A stretch of 64,000 nt of DNA from an uncultured Clostridium sp. (GCF_910588715.1 NZ_CAJURG010000006.1:1-64000), one strand, 5' to 3'; counted from the stretch's first letter, positions 35,234 to 44,842 are shown. The notes: generated from the sequence alone by a model not told the origin. Program-made: numbers and translations.

Positions 35234-36475
35234 ATGTCTACTAATATCATTGAAGTTAATGAAACTGCCTATAAGGCAAATCCCAAAAGTCCTGGAAGAG
35301 GTGTACCTTATATTTATTGGATTAACCTAGGTAAAAATATGTCAATATGCCCTAAAAATATGTACCATCTTACAAATAAATTAGATGGTTCTGGGTATAC
35401 CTTCCATATGACTATAAAATGGGGAGGTGCTATGGATTTAGTATCAGATGTTTTACCTACAGAATATGGTGATTTAGGACGTATTGATTATGCAGGTATA
35501 CTTGGCTATCCAGCATTTTATCCTAAATCCTATAACCCTTGGGGACTTAATATATGGAAAGTTAACCTTGAAGATATTTGTGTAAAAGATAGCTATGGTA
35601 ATAAAATTACTAATTACTCCTTTATTGCTGCTGATGCAGAACAAACAAACCTATTTCCCTACGGAGCTGAAAGTAATACCTTTCAAACTAAAAATGGTGT
35701 ATGGAGCTTATATGATATTGTTGATGTATTAAAAGCAAATCAATCTTGGCCCTTTCCTGGAAAATTAGCTTATATTGGTTTAGGTTCAAATACAGTACAA
35801 GAACTTGCAGTTAAAGAAGGATATAATAATGCTCCAGTTTTCTTATGTCGTTCAGCAACTGAGTGTAAAATAACAATGATATCCCCTAGAGAAAGACAAT
35901 CCGTTGCAGTTGGTGTTATGATACAAGAACAAGGTATAAAACTAACAAAATCTTCTTCCACAAATACAATAATTAGAAAAAAAGAATTTGAGTTTGAATT
36001 TTTAATTCATTTTAATGCCTTAGATTCAACAGATGGTTACACAGAATATAGAATAAGTGATACTTTAGAAAAAGGACTAGAAGTAAATTTAGATAATATT
36101 AAGGTTATGCAAACTATAAATAATGTAACTGATACTGTAAAATTTAATTCTATTATTATAAATAGGACAATTGATATAGTTATTAGTGCAAGTAACATTA
36201 CTGCTGGAGCAGATGTAAATATACTTTTACCTATTAAAGTTATAAATCCACTTATACTTCCAGATAAATTTTTCAATATAGCTAATATGTCTCTTGCTGG
36301 TGATGAACCTAGCAAAAATAAAATTGCTTCTTCTAATAAAGTAGAACTAAAAGTAGTTAAAGACCCAAAACAAGAAGAAAAACCTTTGCCAATGCCTCCA
36401 GAAAATCCAAATCCTGCTCCAAAGTCAAATCCTAATAAACTTATCCTACCGCCATTTCCTCCTTGTTGTTGTTAA
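35234..36475 (+). CDS. Surface/appendage-like protein with proline-rich Cys-Cys-Cys tail, 413 aa (paralogue B)
   Basis: Paralogue of the protein at 30351: shared NETAYKANPKSPGRGVPYIYW start, NYSFIAADAEQTN motif, and middle repeat (FNALDSTDGYTEYRISDTL ... ITAGADVNILLPIKV). After residue about 380 it has a Pro-rich stalk (PPENPNPAPKSNPNK) and ends PPFPPCCC. No signal peptide. Ribosome site AAAGAGGTG matches that of paralogue A, suggesting common expression. The terminal cysteines could crosslink the protein into a multilayered shell; not demonstrated. Confidence 0.8.
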   Translation: MSTNIIEVNETAYKANPKSPGRGVPYIYWINLGKNMSICPKNMYHLTNKLDGSGYTFHMTIKWGGAMDLVSDVLPTEYGDLGRIDYAGILGYPAFYPKSYNPWGLNIWKVNLEDICVKDSYGNKITNYSFIAADAEQTNLFPYGAESNTFQTKNGVWSLYDIVDVLKANQSWPFPGKLAYIGLGSNTVQELAVKEGYNNAPVFLCRSATECKITMISPRERQSVAVGVMIQEQGIKLTKSSSTNTIIRKKEFEFEFLIHFNALDSTDGYTEYRISDTLEKGLEVNLDNIKVMQTINNVTDTVKFNSIIINRTIDIVISASNITAGADVNILLPIKVINPLILPDKFFNIANMSLAGDEPSKNKIASSNKVELKVVKDPKQEEKPLPMPPENPNPAPKSNPNKLILPPFPPCCC

Positions 36476-36942
36476 TTAAAAATATTTAATTAATCACAAA
36501 CTATTTTTTATATACAAACATTAAATCACAATTAAGTTTTAACAACATCTTACTAACTTTTCCTCTTTTTAATTTAATAATAATTTCTTTTTTCTGATTA
36601 ATTATTAATAATATTTAATATATTAACAGCTTTCTTTTTTAACTATTAACTAATTTTAATATCTACTATTTTATTTTTATTAATTTTTAAAAAATTAATT
36701 ATTATAATTCCTTTATTTTTCTATCTATAATAAAATTTAAAATAAAAAGAGAGCATAAAATATATAATATAAATTATACAAGCCTCTCTTTTTATCTAAA
36801 TTATTTTTTACTAATTTTTATATATAGCCTTTATTTCTTTATATTGACTATACAAATAATATATATTTCTTCATTTATATATCTCTTTATACATTTCTTT
36901 ATTTATATATATATTTTATTGTTTTACACTCTTATCTTTTTT
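36476..36942. other. Noncoding AT-rich stretch
   Basis: Apart from the hairpin at 36744-36793 I see no gene, repeat array or RNA motif; composition is mostly A/T runs. Confidence 0.5.
36744..36793. terminator. Long-loop hairpin terminator between convergent genes
   Basis: AAAAAGAGAG / CTCTCTTTTT arms with a 30-base loop. Confidence 0.6.
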
Positions 36943-37872
36943 CTACTCTTCATCAAACATAGAAATCTTATATTCATCAATAACTTTATTTAAGTTACTA
37001 TCTATAACTAAAAAAGTTCCTTTAAAATTCACTAATTGTTCCACATTATTTTCAAAAACCATCTTTTCATAAACTATAGACTTTGCTAAAACATTACAAT
37101 TAAAGCTTGGAATAGTTTTACACGCCTCTACAGTTACATCTTTGATTTCAATTTTAATATCACTGTCTAATTTATTTTCAATACATAAGTTTAAATTTAT
37201 TCTTTCTTCCTCATCACGGCTTATTCTAATAAAATACAATTTTATCTTATCTGTATCTATTATTATATCACCATCAACCTCACTAAAACTTTCTTCATAA
37301 ACCTTCTTAGCTGTTTCTTTCTCTCTTTCTTCTATAGCTACTTCTTCCTCTTCCCTGCCTTCTTCATTTATTATTTCTTCTACTACTACTTTCTTTTTAA
37401 TTCCAGTAAAAGCTTCGATTGCTTTATCATCACTTAAAATTTCCTTAACCTTTTCTAGCTCTACATTACATACCTTATAACAAAAATTTAAGGTATCTCT
37501 TACTTCTTCATTTTCTAAGTACAAATCAAGAGAATTATTAAAAAGTACTACTAAAGCATCTAAAGAATATGCAAAACTTTTATTTTCTCCTTTTGAATCC
37601 TCTGCTGTAACATATTCATTATTATAATATTCCTTTAATGATTTCCCTAAATCCAATAATACCGCTTCTAATTCACTTCTTACCTTATTAATAAAAACTA
37701 TTTCTAAGCCCTCATTACTATACTTATTAAGTAAATTATCCTCATTACCATAAGAATAATTTGAAGCTAAATCAATTATTTCACCTAACAAATCTCCTGT
37801 TTCACTAAAATGCTCCTCAATTCTTTGCACCTTTTTACTCTTATTTTTATTAAAAATATCAAATAATCCCAT
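36943..37872 (-). CDS. Acidic cytosolic protein, 309 aa, unknown
   Basis: N-terminus MGLFDIFNKNKSKK is a basic amphipathic start seen in many small clostridial proteins that contact membrane or partner complexes. The middle is highly acidic (EEIINEEGREEEEVAIEERE), and the C-terminal 120 residues are predicted beta-rich (IIIDTDKIKLYFIRISRDEEERINLNLCIENKL) like a C2- or immunoglobulin-type sandwich. I do not recognise it. Ribosome site AAAGGAGAAG. Confidence 0.68.
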   Translation of the reverse strand: MGLFDIFNKNKSKKVQRIEEHFSETGDLLGEIIDLASNYSYGNEDNLLNKYSNEGLEIVFINKVRSELEAVLLDLGKSLKEYYNNEYVTAEDSKGENKSFAYSLDALVVLFNNSLDLYLENEEVRDTLNFCYKVCNVELEKVKEILSDDKAIEAFTGIKKKVVVEEIINEEGREEEEVAIEEREKETAKKVYEESFSEVDGDIIIDTDKIKLYFIRISRDEEERINLNLCIENKLDSDIKIEIKDVTVEACKTIPSFNCNVLAKSIVYEKMVFENNVEQLVNFKGTFLVIDSNLNKVIDEYKISMFDEE

Positions 37873-38171
37873 TTTAAAAACTTCTCCTTTATGTACTTTA
37901 TTTATAATTTATAAATATATTATTTAAAATACTATTATTGTAATTCCATAGATGATTATAAATAAACCTTTAATTAACTAAAATAAAATTTTATATTTTA
38001 TTTCACATACAATTTTATAATTTCAAAAAAATCTTTATTAATTAATAAAGATACTCATTAAGATTATAACAATAAATCATCACTTTAGGTAATTAAATTT
38101 TTAGCAAGTTTTTCATAATTTATGAATAAATATTGTAATAATAAAGCAATAAAAAAGGATGGTATATTTAA

Positions 38172-40535
38172 ATGACCTTAGATGAATTAGAAGTTGGAAA
38201 AAGTGCAATCATAGTAAATGTAGGTGGCAGTGGTGCATTAAGAAATCACCTTTTAGATATGGGGCTTACCCCAAATACGCAAGTTACCATGATTAAAGTT
38301 GCTCCTATGGGTGACCCAATTGAATTATGTGTCCGTGGCTATGAACTTACCATAAGGCTTTCTGATGCTGCAAAAATAGAAATTAAAGATGTTACCGATA
38401 AAAAATGTATTAAAAATTATAAAGAAAGAATTACTGATATTCCCCATCCACAAGTAGGAGAAATGGGAATTTACCATGTAAATAAAAAAGGAAATGAATT
38501 ACCCCTTGATGCTCCTTTAACCTTTGGATTAATAGGTAATCAAAACTCTGGAAAAACCACATTATTTAATCAACTAACTGGTGGTAATCAGCATGTTGGA
38601 AACTTTCCTGGTGTAACTGTTGATAGAAAAGATGGAATAATTAAAAACCATCCTAATTCTACAGTTACAGACCTTCCCGGAATTTACTCCCTTTCCCCAT
38701 ATACAAATGAAGAAATAGTAACAAGAGATTTTATTATTAATTCTAAACCTAAAGGAATAATAAATATTGTTGATGCAACTAATATTGAAAGAAATTTATA
38801 CTTAACCATGCAACTTATAGAAATGGATTTACCCTTAGTTCTTGCATTAAACATGATGGACGAAGTACAAGAAAGTGGTGGAACAATAAAGATTAATTTA
38901 TTAGAAGAACTTCTTGGTATTCCAGTTGTTCCAATTTCAGCTTCTAAAAATATGGGTATAGATGAACTTATTGAACATGCTATCCATGTTGCTAGATTTG
39001 ATGAATGTCCCGGAAGGTTAGATTTTTGTGATGAAAATGCCTCTCCTGAACAAGCTGCAATTCATAGATGTATTCATGCAATACTTCATTTAATTGATGA
39101 CCATGCAACTAATGCAAAAATTCCAGCAAGATTTGCAGCAACAAAATTAGTTGAAGGAGATAACCTTATTTTAGAAAAGCTTAAACTAGATGAAAATGAA
39201 AAGCAAATGTTAGAACATATCATAATAGAAATGGAAAAAGAAACTGGTAAGGATAGACAAGCATCCCTTGCTGATATGAGATTTACCTTCATTAGCAATG
39301 TCTGCAATAATACCGTTATAAAACCTCGTGAAAGTAAATCCCATATACGAAGTGTAAAAATTGATAACATACTTACTGGAAAATATACTGCTATTCCTTC
39401 CTTTATAGCAATTATGGCTCTTGTTTTTTGGTTAACCTTTAGTGTTATTGGTGCTAAATTATCCGATTGGCTATCTTTTGCAATAAATTATTTTACAGAT
39501 ATTTGCGATAAGGGTTTAACTATTTATGGAATTAATCCAATAGTAAAATCTTTAGTGATTGATGGTGTCTTTGGTGGTGTTGGTAGTGTACTTAGCTTTT
39601 TACCTATAATTGTAGTTTTATTTTTCTTTTTATCAGTTTTAGAAGATAGCGGATATATGGCAAGAATTGCCTTTGTTATGGATAAAATGCTTAGAAAAAT
39701 TGGGCTTTCAGGTAGAAGCTTTGTTCCACTTTTAATTGGATTTGGTTGCTCCGTTCCTGCAATAATGTCCACTAGAACACTTTCATCAGAAAGAGATCGT
39801 AAAATGACAATGCTACTTATTCCATTTATGAGTTGCTCTGCAAAACTTCCAATTTATGCTTTATTTACTTATGCCTTTTTCCCAAAATATCCAGCATTAG
39901 TTATGGTTATTTTATATTTCTCTGGAATTATTGTTGGAATACTATTTTCACTACTTTTAAAAAATAGTGCCTTTAAGGGAAAACCAATACCCTTTGTAAT
40001 GGAATTACCTAACTATAGATTTCCTAGTCCAAAAAGCGTTTTTCAATTAATTTGGAGCAAAGCTAAAGACTTTATAACAAAAGCATTTACAATAATTTTT
40101 GTAGCTGCTATTATCATTTGGTTTTTACATACCTTTGATACAAGACTTAACGTAGTAAATGATTCTAAATATAGTTTACTTGCTATGATAGGTGGTTTAA
40201 TTGCTCCTTTATTTACACCTTTAGGATTTGGAGATTGGAGAATTTCAACAGCTTTAATTACAGGATTTACAGCAAAAGAAAGTGTAGTTAGTACTCTTAC
40301 TGTATTATTAGGTGGAGATACTTCCTTGCTTCCTACTTTATTTACTCCTTTTACAGCCTTTGTCTTTTTAATATTTACTTTATTATACACTCCTTGCATT
40401 GCTGCTATTGCTTGTATTAAAAGAGAACTTGGTTCAAAAAGAGCTGCTTTTTTCATAGTTTTAATGCAATGTGCCATAGCTTGGGCTGTATCATTTATAA
40501 TTCATACTGTAGGAATACTATTTGGCTTTGCTTAA
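38172..40535 (+). CDS. feoB: FeoA-FeoB fusion ferrous iron transporter, 787 aa
   Basis: Residues 1-75 are a FeoA SH3-like domain (VGKSAIIVNVGGSGALRNHLLDMGL ... VRGYELTIRLSDAAKI). A linker leads to the FeoB G domain, with G1 GNQNSGKTTLFN near 124, G2 NFPGVTVDR, G3 DLPGIYS and G4 ALNMMDE, then a helical spacer and an 8-10 helix membrane permease with GFGCSVPAI and the second gate FTAKESVVS. GTP binding drives Fe2+ uptake across the cytoplasmic membrane. FeoA and FeoB are more often separate genes. I saw no clear Fur box upstream. Ribosome site AAAAGGATGG. Confidence 0.95.
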   Translation: MTLDELEVGKSAIIVNVGGSGALRNHLLDMGLTPNTQVTMIKVAPMGDPIELCVRGYELTIRLSDAAKIEIKDVTDKKCIKNYKERITDIPHPQVGEMGIYHVNKKGNELPLDAPLTFGLIGNQNSGKTTLFNQLTGGNQHVGNFPGVTVDRKDGIIKNHPNSTVTDLPGIYSLSPYTNEEIVTRDFIINSKPKGIINIVDATNIERNLYLTMQLIEMDLPLVLALNMMDEVQESGGTIKINLLEELLGIPVVPISASKNMGIDELIEHAIHVARFDECPGRLDFCDENASPEQAAIHRCIHAILHLIDDHATNAKIPARFAATKLVEGDNLILEKLKLDENEKQMLEHIIIEMEKETGKDRQASLADMRFTFISNVCNNTVIKPRESKSHIRSVKIDNILTGKYTAIPSFIAIMALVFWLTFSVIGAKLSDWLSFAINYFTDICDKGLTIYGINPIVKSLVIDGVFGGVGSVLSFLPIIVVLFFFLSVLEDSGYMARIAFVMDKMLRKIGLSGRSFVPLLIGFGCSVPAIMSTRTLSSERDRKMTMLLIPFMSCSAKLPIYALFTYAFFPKYPALVMVILYFSGIIVGILFSLLLKNSAFKGKPIPFVMELPNYRFPSPKSVFQLIWSKAKDFITKAFTIIFVAAIIIWFLHTFDTRLNVVNDSKYSLLAMIGGLIAPLFTPLGFGDWRISTALITGFTAKESVVSTLTVLLGGDTSLLPTLFTPFTAFVFLIFTLLYTPCIAAIACIKRELGSKRAAFFIVLMQCAIAWAVSFIIHTVGILFGFA

Positions 40536-40554
40536 TAAAATTATAAAAAAATAT

Positions 40555-40584
40555 AAAGGGATATCCTATATGGATACTCCCTTT
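40555..40584 (+). terminator. feoB terminator
   Basis: AAAGGG-a-TATCC / GGATA-ct-CCCTTT stem, 20 bases after the stop; T run weak. Confidence 0.55.
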
Positions 40585-40765
40585 AATAATTTAAAAATAT
40601 CGCAAGTATATTAATAAAAGAATTAATTTTCTAAAAAAGAGTTACTCTATTATTATATTGAAATTAATACTTATTTCTTTTACAATAGTTATAAATTTAT
40701 AATTATTATTAACCTATAAATAAATTTTAAAATTATTTAAAATAAAATACTAAGGAGTGAAGATT

Positions 40766-41587
40766 TTGTTTAAAGTAAATAGAGAAAAATGTATTGCTTG
40801 CATGCAATGTATCAAGGATTGCCCTGCTCGTGTTATTTCATTAAAAGATGGAAAAGCAGAAATTAATAATGAAGGCTGTATTAAATGCGGTCATTGTGTT
40901 GCAATATGCCCTGTATATGCTGTTTCAACTGATGATTATAATATGGAAGAAGTAAAACCTTATGATAAAGAAAACTTTACAGTTGAAGCTGAAAATCTTT
41001 TAAACTTTATTAAATTTAGAAGAAGTGTAAGACGCTTTAAAAATAAGCCAGTAGAAAAAGAAAAACTTGAGCAAATTATCGAAGCTGGTAGATTTACTCA
41101 AACTTCTACTAATAGCCAAGATGTTTCTTATACTGTAGTTACTGACAAATTAGAAGAATTAAAAAGCCTTGCTTACTCTAGCTTAAAGCAAAAAGGAGAA
41201 TATATCCTTGCAAATTTAACTCCAGAAACAGAATACTTAAAAAGATATGCAAATATGTGGTTACATAGTTACTCACAATTTAAAGAAGACCCAACAAAAA
41301 ATGATAGACTATTTTTCAATGCTCCAGCAGCAATTTTTGTTACTTCCCCTACTCCAATCAATGGTGGATTAGCTTCCTCTAATATGGAGCTTATGACTGA
41401 TGCTTTAGGTCTTGGAACATTTTTTAGTGGATTTCTTTTAGTTGCTTCTCAAGATAATAAAGAAATTTTAGATTTACTTGGAATAAAGGATAGTAAACAA
41501 ATAATTTCTTGCTTAGTAATTGGATATCCTGATGTTAAATATCAAAGAACTGCCCCTAGAAAAAAAGCTGATATAAATTGGATTTAA
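40766..41587 (+). CDS. Nitroreductase-family protein with N-terminal 2[4Fe-4S] ferredoxin domain, 273 aa
   Basis: Residues 1-60 hold two complete cluster motifs, CIACMQCIKDCP and CIKCGHCVAICP. The FMN nitroreductase domain follows from about 77 (FIKFRRSVRRFKNKPV ... ALGLGTFFSGFLLVAS). Such proteins transfer electrons from ferredoxin-type clusters to FMN and a redox substrate. I set the start at TTG 40766, because TAAGGAG (40751-40757) lies 8 bases before it; the GTG at 40757 overlaps that site. It follows feoB by 230 bases behind a terminator, so is separately expressed. Confidence 0.9.
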   Translation: MFKVNREKCIACMQCIKDCPARVISLKDGKAEINNEGCIKCGHCVAICPVYAVSTDDYNMEEVKPYDKENFTVEAENLLNFIKFRRSVRRFKNKPVEKEKLEQIIEAGRFTQTSTNSQDVSYTVVTDKLEELKSLAYSSLKQKGEYILANLTPETEYLKRYANMWLHSYSQFKEDPTKNDRLFFNAPAAIFVTSPTPINGGLASSNMELMTDALGLGTFFSGFLLVASQDNKEILDLLGIKDSKQIISCLVIGYPDVKYQRTAPRKKADINWI

Positions 41588-41603
41588 ATTTTTAAGATAA
41601 TAA

Positions 41604-41638
41604 ATATAAAGTGAGACTATATTAGCCTCACTTTATAT
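41604..41638 (+). terminator. Terminator of the nitroreductase gene
   Basis: ATATAAAGTGAG / CTCACTTTATAT perfect stem with inner CTA/TAG pairs. Confidence 0.7.
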
Positions 41639-41729
41639 TCTTATATTAAAATTACTGTCGTGAGCACCATCCATTTGAGTATGATGATATTGAAATAAAA
41701 TTAAAAGATAGTATTTTAAAAATTTCTTT

Positions 41730-42254
41730 TTATATCTTTTTTTCTTGCTCTAATTCAGCCCCATAACGTATAACAGTAGAAAGCAAAATTAAGAAAATAC
41801 CAAATACAATTCCTCCTGCATCATCAAATCTATTTCCCTCAGAGATGTTTATCATTTCATAAATAATATCAATAATCCAAGTTGAAATTAAAGATATTAC
41901 AATTGTGATAATTCCAAGTTGCTTTACCTTATCTGCCCCAATATTTGTAAATGGAGTGCCTTCTTTTAGCTCAAGTGTAAAATAGCGGTAAGTAAATGTT
42001 GAAAGAATACATAAAAAAAGCAAATAAATAGCTGTGGCAACCAAACTTCCAACAATCTGCTCCTTATTAATTTCAGCTGCTACTTCTACAAAATTCAAAA
42101 ATTTATTTCCATTATTTAATACATCTGTTGCAACAAGCATAGCCGCAATAGATGTTAAAGCAATACCTACATATTGAAAAATCATTATTATTTTAAATAA
42201 TATTTGAAATGCTCTCATTCCCTTTTGAATTTTCTCCAAATAATTTGTTTTCAT
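41730..42254 (-). CDS. DUF2975-type membrane protein, 174 aa
   Basis: Four membrane helices (about 18-42, 65-88, 108-130, 145-165) with short loops; the conserved TFTYRYFTLELKEGTPFTNIGADKVKQLGI between helices 2 and 3 is the DUF2975 signature. In other genomes this gene is usually followed by a small XRE regulator; none is seen here. Function unknown. Ribosome site TTGGGGGTG. Confidence 0.8.
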   Translation of the reverse strand: MKTNYLEKIQKGMRAFQILFKIIMIFQYVGIALTSIAAMLVATDVLNNGNKFLNFVEVAAEINKEQIVGSLVATAIYLLFLCILSTFTYRYFTLELKEGTPFTNIGADKVKQLGIITIVISLISTWIIDIIYEMINISEGNRFDDAGGIVFGIFLILLSTVIRYGAELEQEKKI

Positions 42255-42355
42255 TTTACTACACCCCCAATTTATTCCTATAACATTTTAAACTGAAGCA
42301 TTACTACATCAAAAATATAAATAACAATTAAAGATTAATAAAAAGGCTTCAAATA

Positions 42356-42832
42356 TTATAAATTACATATCATTATATACTCCTCTTCATTTTCACTAAC
42401 AACTTTAAAGCCTACATTTTCATACATCTTTACTGCATAATTCTTTTTTTGCACCGATAAAGATGCCCTGTTATAACCCTTTTTCTTTAAAAGCTTTAAC
42501 ATACAATTCATCAAATTAGTTCCTATCCCCATTCCCCTATATTCCTCATATAAAGAAATTGCAAAAGATGGTGTTTCATTATCAATATGACCATAATCAT
42601 TCATTATTCTAGTCCAACAAGCTCCAACAACCTTGCCATCAACTTCCGCAACTAAACAATTATCATCTTTAAATAATCCAAAATTTTTAATATATATTTG
42701 TAATTCTTCATTTTTAATAATTTCTCTTGGTGGTTTTTCCTCTCCCTTTGGAATAAAAATAGCTTCATATAAAAAATCATCAAGCAGTTCATACTCATCT
42801 TTTCTAATTTCTCTAATCTTAATATTTTCCAT
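42356..42832 (-). CDS. GNAT-family N-acetyltransferase, 158 aa
   Basis: Full GNAT fold in minimal length: IREIRKDEYELLDDFLYEA start, VGACWTRIMNDYGHID, and acetyl-CoA motif FAISLYEEYRGMGIGTNLMN, ending with AVKMYENVGFKVVSENEEEYIM. Substrate unknown. Ribosome site TAGGAGAA. No operon partner. Confidence 0.9.
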   Translation of the reverse strand: MENIKIREIRKDEYELLDDFLYEAIFIPKGEEKPPREIIKNEELQIYIKNFGLFKDDNCLVAEVDGKVVGACWTRIMNDYGHIDNETPSFAISLYEEYRGMGIGTNLMNCMLKLLKKKGYNRASLSVQKKNYAVKMYENVGFKVVSENEEEYIMICNL

Positions 42833-42913
42833 ATTAATTCTCCTATCTTTTCAGCAAAACTATACTTTATACAAACTCTATTTTTCATTATCTTAATAAC
42901 AATATTATTGTTT

Positions 42914-43438
42914 TTATTTGATAAACTCTAACAATGGTTTTAAATATTCCTTATTAGTCCAATCACACTTTTTGCCACTTGAAATTAATAACTCCTTCAT
43001 CCAAGGCTCATAAGTGCCAGAATCCTTCTTAGAAATTACCATTTTCAAAAGTTTGCATAAGCTTCTATCCTTTATAGACATCTTTTCTTCATCCCAAGCA
43101 CCACGCCCATAAAATATAGGAACTTCCTTCAAATCATCTTTTAAATTATAATTCTTAATCTGCTCAAAAGCTTTTTCTTCATAAGGAGAAGCTCCAACAC
43201 ATAATATTGCTAATTTTTTATTACTCAATTTAGAAATATTCTTTCTAAAAAATGATAAACCTGCTATCCCAGAAGCATAAATTCCTCCACATAAAATAAT
43301 CCTATCATATTGCTGTAAATCTTTAACATTAGCATATTTTATTTCTATACAATCAAATTTCGTTTCTTCAACAAGCCAACTTGCATATCTTTTTGTAGCA
43401 CCATATTTTGATTTATATAATATAATTCCCCTTTTCAT
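42914..43438 (-). CDS. Flavodoxin-domain protein, 174 aa
   Basis: The FMN phosphate loop is YKSKYGATKRYASWL and the aromatic-loop region is LCGGIYASGIAGLSFFRK, as in HemG/flavodoxin-like proteins of Firmicutes. The start at 43438 (MKRGIILYKS) follows GAGGGGGAAAG; a reading from 43483 would place this site within the gene. A cytosolic redox role is likely from the family; partner unknown. Confidence 0.88.
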   Translation of the reverse strand: MKRGIILYKSKYGATKRYASWLVEETKFDCIEIKYANVKDLQQYDRIILCGGIYASGIAGLSFFRKNISKLSNKKLAILCVGASPYEEKAFEQIKNYNLKDDLKEVPIFYGRGAWDEEKMSIKDRSLCKLLKMVISKKDSGTYEPWMKELLISSGKKCDWTNKEYLKPLLEFIK

Positions 43439-43572
43439 AACTTTCCCCCTCAAGCTATCTATTATCCATATTTTACCATACAAAATTGTTAATATAAACT
43501 TAATACTTATAAAACTTATATTTACTCTTAAATAATCTATTATCCTATTAAAAACTTAATACCATAAAAATA

Positions 43573-43612
43573 AAAAACTCTTACTGTAATTTAAATACAA
43601 GTAAGAGCTTTT
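43573..43612 (-). terminator. Terminator of the PadR operon
   Basis: AAAACTCTTACT / AGTAAGAGCTTTT stem with T-rich tail on the minus strand, about 37 bases after the stop at 43649. Confidence 0.7.
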
Positions 43613-43648
43613 AACATCATAATCTATTAAATTAAAAAACTTTTTTTA

Positions 43649-43807
43649 TTAATCAATACTTATTACTTTATACCACTTTTGTGTATCACTAGATTTAAAA
43701 ATATCTAAGTTAAATTCACCTACACCAAAGCCAACTATAGAAATTATAAATCCTATTACAATTAAGGCAATGCTCATCTTTATAATATTTTCTTTTTTAT
43801 TTATCAT
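43649..43807 (-). CDS. Small single-pass membrane protein, 52 aa
   Basis: ATG 43807 overlaps the TGA of the DUF1700 gene (ATGA), so it is translationally coupled. The 52-residue product has one membrane helix (MSIALIVIGFIISIVGFGVG) and a short outside tail. Its position is where a DUF4097 adhesin-like protein usually sits in PadR-DUF1700 operons; the helix resembles the start of such a protein, so this may be a truncated or miniature version. Confidence 0.65.
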   Translation of the reverse strand: MINKKENIIKMSIALIVIGFIISIVGFGVGEFNLDIFKSSDTQKWYKVISID

Positions 43808-44391
43808 ACTATAACTACCTTCTTCTTAAATGATTTTACTATCTTAAATATTAATTTACTTGTAATACTCATAATCTTTTTAGATACATATAAAGTTATA
43901 ATTCCTAATAAAATAGAAGCACCTATTAAAGAAATACAAAATCCTAATTGTACAATACCTAAAGCTAATCCATCAAACATAAGAAATGGAGATGCAATTA
44001 TTCCAAACAATCCAGCTCCAAAAAAACTAACAGACATAACCCCTGTTGTAAAAGGAACACACAAAATAACAATGTATATAGATAAAATAATTAAAGCTAC
44101 TGCTAATAATAAACTCCCCCATAATGGAAATCCTAATATAAGCAACGCTATGTTTAATATTTTACTATTAAATGTAGGAATCTTAATATTGCGTGAATCT
44201 GTCTCTTCTAATATGCTATTTGCTATACTTTCAGGGCTTCCAATCTTATTAATAACCTCTTCTTCTGTAAATCCATTTTCAATATAATCCTCAAAAATTT
44301 CTTCATAATAAGATATAAATTTATTACGTTCATCTTCATTGATTGATTTCAATAATATGTTTAAATTTTCAATAAAAGTTAATTTACTCAT
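43804..44391 (-). CDS. DUF1700-family membrane protein, 195 aa
   Basis: Residues 1-65 carry the conserved cytosolic head DERNKFISYYEEIFEDYIENGFTEEEVINKIGSPESIANSIL; four to five membrane helices follow. DUF1700 proteins are made with PadR repressors and are thought to take part in envelope stress or transport control. The start overlaps the PadR stop by 8 bases (ATGAGTAA), with AGGAGAGGA upstream. Confidence 0.88.
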   Translation of the reverse strand: MSKLTFIENLNILLKSINEDERNKFISYYEEIFEDYIENGFTEEEVINKIGSPESIANSILEETDSRNIKIPTFNSKILNIALLILGFPLWGSLLLAVALIILSIYIVILCVPFTTGVMSVSFFGAGLFGIIASPFLMFDGLALGIVQLGFCISLIGASILLGIITLYVSKKIMSITSKLIFKIVKSFKKKVVIV

Positions 44392-44701
44392 TCAAATCCT
44401 CTCCTTTTATAAAATAATAAATATTCATAACCTCTTTCCAATCATCTAAAAATTCTTTTATCCGTTCTTCTCCCTTAGATGTAATCTTATAATACTTTCT
44501 AAGCCTACCATTATGCTCCACAGAATAAGTTTCAACATAAGAATTAGCTTCTAATCTTTTTAATATTGGATATAATGTAGATTCCGATATTTCTATACAT
44601 CTTGAAATATCCTTAATTATTTGATAGCCATATGAATCTGCCCTCTGTAATGTAGATAATACACAAAATTCTAATAATCCTTTTTTTAATTGTATATCCA
44701 T
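44384..44701 (-). CDS. PadR-family transcriptional regulator, 105 aa
   Basis: Winged-helix repressor: MDIQLKKGLLEFCVLSTLQRADSYGYQIIKDIS ... SESTLYPILKRLEANSYVE ... GRLRKYYKITSKGEERI, the full PadR-N signature. The start at 44701 follows AAGGAGGTG; the longer frame from 44752 runs through the promoter. First gene of an operon of three overlapping genes and probably autoregulated through the inverted repeat at 44718-44746. Confidence 0.92.
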   Translation of the reverse strand: MDIQLKKGLLEFCVLSTLQRADSYGYQIIKDISRCIEISESTLYPILKRLEANSYVETYSVEHNGRLRKYYKITSKGEERIKEFLDDWKEVMNIYYFIKGEDLNE

Positions 44702-44717
44702 ATTACACCTCCTTATA

Positions 44718-44746
44718 CATAATACCATATAATACATAGTATTATG
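44718..44746 (-). promoter_or_regulatory. Inverted repeat, probable PadR operator, in the promoter
   Basis: CATAATAC / GTATTATG arms 13 bases apart, 17 bases upstream of the PadR start; TTGACG (44752-44747) just outside may be the -35 box. Symmetric AT-rich sites of this kind are typical of PadR autoregulation. Confidence 0.6.
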
Positions 44747-44842
44747 CGTCAAGAGTTACATACAAAATTATGAAATTAAAATATTTTATGGTATTAATTA
44801 TATCCAGTTTATTAATTTTCAAAATAAAATAATGTTTAAACA

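Noticed and set aside
38041..38160. Fur box upstream of feoB
   Set aside because: Only loosely AT-rich ATTAAGATTATAAC-like matches, no 19-bp symmetric element.
41641..41729. Coding-like stretch REHHPFEYDDIEIKLKDS on the plus strand
   Set aside because: No start or ribosome site, very short, runs into an opposite-strand gene; could be chance.
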